Notes under the pieces: generated by a model | Databases searched by the model: none | The model's input: only the letters and a program-made list of their open reading frames with translations | Told to the model about the DNA's origin: nothing | DNA from: an uncultured Eubacteriales bacterium | Lineage (GTDB): Bacteria; Bacillota; Clostridia; Oscillospirales; Acutalibacteraceae | DNA: 10,040 nucleotides | NCBI GenBank assembly: GCA_902462035.1 | Contig: CABQAC010000050.1 | Coordinates: forward strand, 1-10,040 | Reading direction: 5' to 3' | Made by a program: the position numbers and the translations under genes | Shown here: one piece after another, positions 6,072 to 10,040 of the stretch | Layout: the number at the start of each line of letters is the position of its first letter | Numbering within the stretch: the stretch's first letter is position 1

Positions 6072-7409
6072 TCAATGGGATATCAAACGATGCTTGCGGG
6101 CGCCGTAATACCAGACGCCGGCAACATCCGCCAGCAGCCACCCAATGGGAATCGCCCACCAAATGCCGGCCAACCCGATGGACGGGACGGCCGAAAGCAG
6201 ATAGGCAAGGATGACCCGGCTTCCCAGCGATATGACGGTCAAAATGATGGATATCACCGATTTACTGAGGCCGCGGTAAAATCCATACAGTAAAAATAAG
6301 ATCCCGATTCCAACATAACAAGCGCCCTCGATGTATAAATATTGTACGCCGATTTGAACGATTTCTACCTCCTCCGCTTTGATAAACATATGAAGAAGCG
6401 GTTCTGCAAACAAGCAGACGCACAGCGAAGAAAGAACGCAAAATGAAATGGACATCACAGCCGCGGCACGGACTCCCCTTTGGATTCTGTCCGGTTTGCC
6501 CGCGCCGTAATTCTGCGCGATATATGTAGAAAACGCGTTGCCGAAATCCTGAGCAGGCATATAGGCAAACGCATCGATTTTGACAACCGCGGCAAAGGCG
6601 GCGCTTACCGCAAAACCAAAACTATTGACCAGGCCTTGGATCATCAGAATTCCAAAATTCATAATGGACTGCTGGATGGCCGTCAGCAGCGAATTAGAAA
6701 TAACAATACGCAGCAAATGCTTGTTGTATCGCATATGTTTTTTTTGCGGAAAAAGCTGCGGCACTTTTAAGAAAAAATAAACGACAATACATACCGCCGA
6801 CAACATTTGCGCGGTTACCGTCGCCCAAGCCGCTCCCGCTACGCCCATGTGAAGGCAGACGATAAAGACAAGATCTAAAACAATATTGGTCACAGCCGAA
6901 ATGGCAAGAAAGACAAGTGGAACTACCGTATTGCCGATACTGCGCAGAATTGATGCAACAAAATTATAAAGATAAACCCCTAAAACTCCAGTCAATATGA
7001 TGCTGAGATACTCCCTTGTAAAATCAACCGCCTCCGCCGGAATACGGAGCCAAAGCATAAAATGATCGAGCAGCAGAAAGGCCAGACTGTTTATTACCGC
7101 CGCAACAATCAGCACAAACAAAAAAGAATTGAAAATGCTTGTCTTTAGTTCTTCTGTTCTTTTTGCGCCGTAAAGCTGCGAAAAAACCACGCCGCTGCCA
7201 ATACAAAGCCCCAGAATAATCGAGGTTAAAAGGACCATCAGCGCATAGGACGATCCAACCGCGGACAGTGCTGCCGCACCGATTGTTTGGCCTACGATTA
7301 TGGTATCCGCCACGTTATAAAGCTGCTGTAAAACATTTCCCAAAATCATAGGAAAACTAAAAAACAGCAAGGATTTTCCAATTTTACCTTCGGTTAAATT
7401 GACATTCAT
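6072..7409 (-). CDS. MATE family efflux transporter, second and divergent paralogue
   Basis: A 445-residue membrane exporter with about 12 hydrophobic segments and the MATE internal duplication. The N-terminus TEGKIGKSLLFFSFPMILG is typical, followed by LYNVADTIIVGQ and the loop QLYGAKRTEELKTS. The second half has PAQDFGNAFSTYIAQNYGAGKPDRI, the standard position of the conserved helix 7-8 motif. It is clearly different from the MATE at 2764-4164 (no shared AQPIIGYNYGA motif), so the two are not a recent duplication. The ATG at 7409 has AGAGG directly against it and AAAGGA 11 bases upstream; the latter is the likely ribosome binding site. The gap to the kinase-like gene upstream is 127 nt without a terminator that I can see, so co-transcription is possible. 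Substrate unknown; drug, metabolite or peptide export are all possible. Confidence 0.92.
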   Translation of the reverse strand: MNVNLTEGKIGKSLLFFSFPMILGNVLQQLYNVADTIIVGQTIGAAALSAVGSSYALMVLLTSIILGLCIGSGVVFSQLYGAKRTEELKTSIFNSFLFVLIVAAVINSLAFLLLDHFMLWLRIPAEAVDFTREYLSIILTGVLGVYLYNFVASILRSIGNTVVPLVFLAISAVTNIVLDLVFIVCLHMGVAGAAWATVTAQMLSAVCIVVYFFLKVPQLFPQKKHMRYNKHLLRIVISNSLLTAIQQSIMNFGILMIQGLVNSFGFAVSAAFAAVVKIDAFAYMPAQDFGNAFSTYIAQNYGAGKPDRIQRGVRAAAVMSISFCVLSSLCVCLFAEPLLHMFIKAEEVEIVQIGVQYLYIEGACYVGIGILFLLYGFYRGLSKSVISIILTVISLGSRVILAYLLSAVPSIGLAGIWWAIPIGWLLADVAGVWYYGARKHRLISH

Positions 7410-7536
7410 CCTCTTTTAAATCCTTTTCAGCAAAGAATAATAAATTGGTGTGGTACAGAAAAGCTTAGGAGAATAGACAAACAAATTCCCTGAATGCCAA
7501 GCCCCCCTTCCAATTGGTTATACGGCTCTTATTTCA

Positions 7537-8445
7537 TTATAAATATCGCTTTATGAATGTATTTAATTCTTGTTTATATTGGGGACCAAAAAAATGAGTA
7601 AAAGAAATCCGCTGGTTGACTCTCCAGAGTTCTTCCCTTTCTTGATATCCTTTTTCAATGGGATATACTTCATTGTAAGCATCGAAGAAATAATCGGTTA
7701 CCGGGTAAAACAAAGCCACTGTCGATAAATCAATTTCTCTGTTTCCATAATAGGTGCCGCAATCAATGACGACCAGCTTTTCCCCGTCGTAGAGCAAATT
7801 TCCCTCACCGTCGTTGTTCATCCATGGATCGCCATGCAAAAGCGAAAACGGCTGATCAGGTCCGCTGATTGCAGGCAGTCTTTCAATTAGCTTTTCAACA
7901 AGGGATAGATCTTCCCTTGTAACACTGCCGGATTGTACGGCCCGGTCAACCATTTTTCGAAGCCGCATATCCGCATAAAAATCAACCCAATTATCCCTAA
8001 AATCATTATTTTGCTGCCACGTGCCAAGATAATTGTCTTCAAAAAAACCGCACTTGTTAAAAGTCGAGCGGTGTAAAGCCGCTAAACCTCTGCCAATTGT
8101 CTCCCAATCTTTCTTTGTTTTTATGGGAACCTGATGAATGGCTTCCATAATAAGCAATACATCTTCGCCCGATTTGACAACACCCAGTATTTCAGGCGTA
8201 GAAACGCTGCTGTGCTCCCTGATATAATTAAGCCCATTGGCTTCCTTTAAAAATTGATCGTAGGAAAAAGCATTTTGCCCCAGTTTTACAAAAACACAAT
8301 ACCCTTTCCCTTCAAAAATTGCATTGTCGTGCATAGCGTTAGAATGCGTTTGTTTTATATTTTGTATTTTCCAATGATTACCCAATTTTTTTCGGACAAC
8401 TGATTCAATCAATTCGTCGTATTTACCGTTGTGAAAAGCAAGCAT
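7537..8445 (-). CDS. Fructosamine kinase family protein
   Basis: A 302-residue member of the fructosamine-3-kinase/aminoglycoside phosphotransferase-like superfamily. Such proteins phosphorylate ketosamines formed by protein glycation, or ribulosamines, so that the sugar comes off. The nucleotide-binding lysine is probably Lys54 in CVFVKLGQ, followed by the conserved FLKEANGLNYI. The catalytic loop is LLHGDPWMNN (202-211), with Asp206 and Asn211, and the metal-binding loop is VIDCGTYYGNREIDL (226-240), with Asp228. The family form is HGDLWSGN and DPAVYYGDRE, so Pro207 and Cys229-Gly230 are variations worth noting. GTWQQNNDF...NWVDFYADMRL also matches the family. Start at 8445 has AAAAGGTGA seven or eight bases upstream. 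Composition is more AT-rich than the genes left of 5000. True substrate is inferred only. Confidence 0.85.
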   Translation of the reverse strand: MLAFHNGKYDELIESVVRKKLGNHWKIQNIKQTHSNAMHDNAIFEGKGYCVFVKLGQNAFSYDQFLKEANGLNYIREHSSVSTPEILGVVKSGEDVLLIMEAIHQVPIKTKKDWETIGRGLAALHRSTFNKCGFFEDNYLGTWQQNNDFRDNWVDFYADMRLRKMVDRAVQSGSVTREDLSLVEKLIERLPAISGPDQPFSLLHGDPWMNNDGEGNLLYDGEKLVVIDCGTYYGNREIDLSTVALFYPVTDYFFDAYNEVYPIEKGYQEREELWRVNQRISFTHFFGPQYKQELNTFIKRYL

Positions 8446-8668
8446 GATGAATCACCTTTTCTATGTTTAATAGGTACATCATAACCCATCTTCTCAAAAT
8501 TTTGTATAGGGTAAATGAAAAAATTTGCATGTCAAGCCGAATAAACGAGGAATAAATGCCGACCCCCCTTATTGCTCGTCCGATTTTCTGGCTTCCATCT
8601 ATTGGGATAATTTCACCGAAATCTGTATCGCCATCCAATATTGATATAATACTTCTTTCTCTAAGCAA
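8423..8668 (-). other. Doubtful 81-codon open frame before the kinase gene
   Basis: An open frame that overlaps the start of the kinase gene by 23 nt and begins with TTG without a ribosome binding site. Its first half (SIISILDGDTDFGEIIPIDG) has a protein-like look, while the second half is not convincing. A tiny frame (ATG at 8698, eight codons) ends just before it in another phase. It may be a decayed gene fragment or chance. I do not assign a function. Confidence 0.15.
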
Positions 8669-8798
8669 GGCTTATTTGTTTTGAGATTTGTTTTTCATTT
8701 CAACCGTAACTCCCACCGAAAAATAAGTTTAGTTTATGCTCTATATTAATCAAATTATATCAGTGAAATGTTATTTATACAATGTTACCAGTGCATAT
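8446..8798. other. AT-rich stretch without a convincing gene
   Basis: About 350 bases that are clearly richer in A and T than either side. The contents I can support are a promoter-like element (8754-8782, minus), a weak unexplained open frame (8423-8668), and a TTGACA on the minus strand (8530-8535) whose best -10 partner, TATACA, is 21 bases away and thus too far. If the promoter at 8754 drives the kinase gene, the transcript has a leader of about 300 nt. The drop in composition and the change from chromosomal to mobile-element-like genes make this a candidate area for an element boundary, but I see no direct repeat marking an attachment site. Confidence 0.5.
8754..8782 (-). promoter_or_regulatory. 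Sigma-A-type promoter facing the kinase gene
   Basis: On the minus strand TTGTAT (8777-8782), a 17-base spacer and TATAAT (8754-8759), with TG one base before the -10 (extended -10). Predicted start near 8747. It would read toward the kinase gene at 8445. Confidence 0.5.
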
Positions 8799-8835
8799 AA
8801 CAACACTTCGGGCCAACTTGACCCGAAGTGTTGTT
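8799..8835 (-). terminator. Long perfect hairpin after the DUF6809 genes
   Basis: A 14-bp perfect stem (8799-8812 with 8822-8835; core AACACTTCGGG and CCCGAAGTGTT) with a nine-base loop, starting three bases after the stop of the second DUF6809-like gene. The minus-strand tail is TTATATG and the plus-strand tail TTTG, both short, so termination could work in either direction or the stem may protect the mRNA 3' end. Confidence 0.6.
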
Positions 8836-8838
8836 TGC

Positions 8839-9111
8839 CTATCTGCTCTCTGCAAAAACTGCTATCATAAGTTCTGCGCCCAGTTTGAAGCCATAGGAAA
8901 AAGCATCAACTTGTTCCGTGTCGCTGGATTGTGTATAGAGGTCCTCCAATTCCTGAAAACGCTGGCAGTCATCAAGCGGCATCTTTTGAAAGAAATACCG
9001 CTTTTCATCCTCGATTTTACGGTCGATATTCTGTCCTTCGACGGTTCGGGTAGGGCGGCGCTCCCACGGCGATATGCGGCCATAATACAGGTCAGTCAGA
9101 ATATCGCTCAT
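8839..9111 (-). CDS. DUF6809-like small protein
   Basis: A 90-residue acidic, soluble protein of unknown function. MSDILTDLYYGRISPWERR at the N-terminus and FSYGFKLGAELMIAVF at the C-terminus follow the same pattern as the next gene upstream (SILEEFAYGNVSP and IYGYKLGLIMTAETF), so the two are paralogues. I associate this pattern with DUF6809, often found in mobile elements of gut Firmicutes; that link is from memory. The central part is rich in charged residues and probably helical. Its ATG overlaps the stop of the upstream gene as TAATG, with GAGGA about six bases before, which predicts translational coupling. It is the last gene before the hairpin at 8799-8835. Confidence 0.75.
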   Translation of the reverse strand: MSDILTDLYYGRISPWERRPTRTVEGQNIDRKIEDEKRYFFQKMPLDDCQRFQELEDLYTQSSDTEQVDAFSYGFKLGAELMIAVFAESR

Positions 9112-9410
9112 TATAATTCCTCCCCACCTACATACAAGTCATCTATTCCTATAAATGTTTCTGCTGTCATAATCAGCCCCAGCTTGTAGCCATAAATAAG
9201 GTTCTTGACTTCGGTAAGCTGGTTGGCCTCGCCCTGTGCGTCAACATACTTTTCAAACAGGTCTTTATCATCAGTTCCGAGCCTGTCCAGTAATTTCTGT
9301 TCAATATTTGCTACCAGTTCAAGAACCCTTCCATACTTTGAGTTCTTATCAAAAAACTGGACTTCCGGCGATACGTTTCCATATGCAAATTCTTCTAATA
9401 TGCTTCGCAT
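9111..9410 (-). CDS. DUF6809-like small protein, upstream paralogue
   Basis: A 99-residue protein of unknown function with the pattern MRSILEEFAYGNVSPEVQFF, a helical middle with KLLDRLGTDDKDLFEKYVDAQGE in pieces, and a C-terminus NLIYGYKLGLIMTAETFIG then a short acidic tail. Hydrophobic positions in the last helix are amphipathic rather than membrane-spanning. The start at 9410 (ATG) is chosen over the TTG one codon earlier because AAAGGA lies about seven bases before it. It overlaps the second DUF6809-like gene by one base (TAATG). Together they follow the ribbon-helix-helix-like gene by 140 nt, and that gap contains an opposing promoter and a plus-strand terminator. No function can be assigned; a role in the element's maintenance is a guess from context. 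Confidence 0.78.
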   Translation of the reverse strand: MRSILEEFAYGNVSPEVQFFDKNSKYGRVLELVANIEQKLLDRLGTDDKDLFEKYVDAQGEANQLTEVKNLIYGYKLGLIMTAETFIGIDDLYVGGEEL

Positions 9411-9445
9411 CAAATCGTCCTTTCACAATGTTGTCCCAACACTGC

Positions 9446-9474
9446 TTGAAAGGGTTTGCGGCGCATGGTATAAT
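9446..9474 (+). promoter_or_regulatory. Strong plus-strand promoter opposing the local genes
   Basis: TTGAAA (9446-9451), a 17-base spacer and a perfect TATAAT (9469-9474) with an extended TGG just before it (9466-9468). It points rightward, against the flanking minus-strand genes, and reads into a short stretch ending in a terminator at 9511-9559. Predicted start about 9481. Confidence 0.7.
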
Positions 9475-9480
9475 ATTTAC

Positions 9481-9559
9481 GCTGCATCTGCTTTCGGGCA
9501 TGTGTTGGCGGGGAAGCGGCGTGGTACTCGCAAGGTTGGCGCCGCTTCCTTCATTTTTT
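9481..9559 (+). ncRNA. Candidate short antisense RNA
   Basis: The stretch between the promoter at 9446-9474 and the terminator at 9511-9559 would give a transcript of about 79 nt, nearly half of it the terminator hairpin. It lies in the gap between the ribbon-helix-helix-like gene and the DUF6809-like pair and is antisense to any mRNA running through. An ATG at 9500 is open rightward past the terminator, but has no ribosome binding site, so a coding role is unlikely. I do not recognise it as a known RNA family. Confidence 0.5.
9511..9559 (+). terminator. Plus-strand intrinsic terminator
   Basis: GGAAGCGGCG (9512-9521) pairs perfectly with CGCCGCTTCC (9540-9549), plus a G-T pair, with an 18-base loop, and is followed by TTCATTTTTT. 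The T run overlaps the last codons of the opposing gene (Lys-Lys-stop). On the minus strand no T run follows, so it works for rightward transcription only. Confidence 0.75.
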
Positions 9560-9730
9560 GAGGTCATCCTTCAACTTCTTAATTCCGCGCCTTGCAGCCT
9601 CCATTTTGTTGACGTTTTCCTGTTCGCAGTAGGCATCTAAAATCTGCTTGCACTCTTCGTCATACTTAACGGCCATTCTGTAAGGCTTTGGATTATCCGT
9701 CTTAGGGCCTCTCTTTTTGCCTGTTTCCAG
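9551..9730 (-). CDS. Small ribbon-helix-helix-like protein, probable CTG start
   Basis: A 59-residue basic protein. After KKRGPKTDNPK comes a beta-strand-like YRMAVKYDEE and two helices, CKQILDAYCEQENVNKMEAARRGIKKLKDDLKK in pieces, which is the layout of Arc/CopG-type ribbon-helix-helix DNA-binding proteins. Such proteins repress their own promoters or support relaxosomes. The start is the interesting part: AGGAGG (9738-9743) is seven bases before a CTG at 9730 (METGKKRG...). The other in-frame options are a GTG at 9760, which coincides with the predicted transcript start, and a TTG at 9748 with no ribosome binding site. The promoter at 9765-9794 and its twin palindromes lie directly upstream, so autoregulation is likely. 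The stop overlaps the T run of the opposing terminator. Confidence 0.7.
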   Translation of the reverse strand: METGKKRGPKTDNPKPYRMAVKYDEECKQILDAYCEQENVNKMEAARRGIKKLKDDLKK

Positions 9731-9748
9731 TAAAACACCTCCTAACAA

Positions 9749-9789
9749 AAACAGGGTCACCCCAATTATAAAACCGGGTGACCCTGTTT
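9749..9789. repeat. Inverted repeat made of two 9-bp palindromes, operator candidate
   Basis: The 14-bp arms 9749-9762 and 9776-9789 are exact reverse complements (AAACAGGGTCACCC) with a 13-base AT-rich centre. Inside each arm sits a self-palindrome, GGGTCACCC at 9754-9762 and GGGTGACCC at 9776-9784, with centres 22 bp apart (two helical turns). One lies between the -35 and -10 boxes and the other over the transcription start, a layout that would suit a repressor. Because transcription starts inside the second arm, an RNA hairpin cannot form on the transcript from this promoter. Confidence 0.65.
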
Positions 9790-9794
9790 GTCAA
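9765..9794 (-). promoter_or_regulatory. Consensus promoter of the ribbon-helix-helix-like gene
   Basis: On the minus strand a perfect TTGACA (9789-9794), an 18-base spacer and a perfect TATAAT (9765-9770). The start is predicted near 9758, about 15 nt before AGGAGG and 28 nt before the CTG. This is the best match to the sigma-A consensus in the window, and it is interleaved with the palindromes at 9754-9784. Confidence 0.8.
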
Positions 9795-9826
9795 GTGTGA
9801 TATTAAACTAATCCAAATAAAGCACA

Positions 9827-9876
9827 AATCCGAACCCTCCGCCAACAGATACAACCTGTCGTGAGTGGTTCGGATT
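9827..9876. repeat. 10-bp inverted repeat, possible oriT component
   Basis: AATCCGAACC (9827-9836) and GGTTCGGATT (9867-9876) are exact reverse complements across 30 bases. Within the loop ACAG (9845-9848) can pair with CTGT (9856-9859). A second AATCCAAA (9810-9817) stands 17 bp left of the first arm as a partial direct repeat. A TTGGTTTGTAAGGGTGAGAC stretch follows at 9881-9900. I recall similar sequence next to mobilization genes in gut Firmicute elements; the oriT label is an inference. Confidence 0.4.
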
Positions 9877-9944
9877 ATATTGGTTTGTAAGGGTGAGACA
9901 AAAAAGATCGTCTGGCATTTTTGAGGGCGATTTGCCCCCCGTAC

Positions 9945-10034
9945 CCGCGAAAGGTTGGTAGCGCCGCGGAGGCCAAGTGCGCGAGCCCCCTCTTGGGGCG
10001 AGTGTACGGCCGCAGCAAGCGTGACCTTTCGCGG
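9945..10034 (+). ncRNA. Candidate structured RNA or transfer-origin stem-loop
   Basis: A long, nearly continuous fold. The outer stem is CCGCGAAAGGT (9945-9955) with ACCTTTCGCGG (10024-10034), 11 perfect pairs. Then come GCGC (9961-9964) with GCGT (10019-10022), and GCGG or GGCC (9966-9974) with GGCCGC (10008-10013). GTGCGC (9977-9982) pairs with GTGTAC (10002-10007), followed by a symmetric GA/GA internal loop, and GCCCC (9985-9989) with GGGGC (9995-9999) around CTCTT. Three pairs are G-T on the plus strand and would be A-C on the minus strand, so the fold is best as plus-strand RNA or single-stranded plus DNA. No promoter was found close upstream. Family unknown. Confidence 0.45.
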
Positions 10035-10040
10035 AGAGGA

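Larger units (their letters stand above)
9808..10040 (-). other. Doubtful open frame running off the right edge
   Basis: A minus-strand frame stays open from the right edge to a TAG at 9808-9810, with an internal ATG at 9918 giving 36 codons (MPDDLFCLTLTNQYNPN...). No ribosome binding site precedes that ATG. The part right of 9918 is rich in Arg/Gly/Pro and covers the stem-loop at 9945-10034, which suggests the frame is a by-product of the GC-rich structure rather than a gene. Confidence 0.15.

Noticed and set aside
2764..7409. The two MATE genes as a recent tandem duplication
   Set aside because: Their conserved loops differ (AQPIIGYNYGA against STYIAQNYGAG) and their lengths and N-termini differ, so they belong to separate branches.
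9500..9640. Plus-strand open frame starting at the ATG at 9500 within the short RNA
   Set aside because: No ribosome binding site, it runs through a strong terminator, and it is antisense to a better-supported gene.
9749..9789. This inverted repeat as a minus-strand intrinsic terminator (stem followed by TTTTTG)
   Set aside because: A consensus promoter lies inside the repeat with its start in the second arm, so the operator reading explains it better; it could still stop transcription coming from further right.
1..10040. CRISPR array, tRNA, rRNA, insertion sequence
   Set aside because: No regularly spaced direct repeats, no cloverleaf or rRNA motifs and no transposase-like protein were seen on either strand.

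Overview
The window looks like a chromosomal segment of an anaerobic Firmicute, most likely a gut-type Clostridia of the Oscillospiraceae/Ruminococcaceae kind. This is inferred from the mix of genes (type Ic aspartate aminotransferase, hisH-hisF, MntP, MepA-like MATE pumps, DUF6809-type mobile-element proteins), strong AGGAGG-type ribosome binding sites, and moderately GC-rich core genes beside AT-rich accessory ones. No 16S or other lineage marker is present, so the assignment is soft. Almost everything is on the minus strand.

Region 1 (1-2164) is core metabolism. The N-terminal third of an aspartate aminotransferase runs off the left edge, with its own promoter and a symmetric operator-like repeat. 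Next comes a two-gene histidine operon, hisH then hisF, with a near-consensus promoter upstream and a GC-rich terminator downstream. The hisH frame has no stop of its own and reads about 300 nt into hisF, which suggests a frameshift or a base-call error.

Region 2 (2165-7410) is transport plus accessory enzymes. A MepA-like MATE exporter and the Mn2+ exporter MntP form a tight operon ending in a textbook terminator. A divergent plus-strand gene encodes an uncharacterised protein with a PD-(D/E)XK-like pattern and a C-terminal winged helix. A SAM-dependent methyltransferase and a second, different MATE exporter follow.

Region 3 (7411-8838) holds a fructosamine-kinase-family gene and about 390 nt of AT-rich DNA with no convincing gene but a good promoter. 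Composition drops here and the integration boundary of a mobile element may lie nearby.

Region 4 (8839-10040) looks like the edge of an integrative conjugative or mobilizable element. It has two overlapping DUF6809-like paralogues and a small ribbon-helix-helix-like protein, which probably starts at a rare CTG codon behind a consensus promoter carrying twin 9-bp palindromes two helical turns apart. A short plus-strand transcription unit (promoter, about 80 nt, terminator) lies antisense in the gap between these genes. The window ends in a gene-poor stretch with a 10-bp inverted repeat and an extended stem-loop whose G-U pairs are consistent only with an RNA read rightward, possibly an oriT or leader region of a mobilization gene beyond the edge.

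The most notable unexplained material is in 9440-10040: a self-contained regulatory unit plus a candidate structured RNA.
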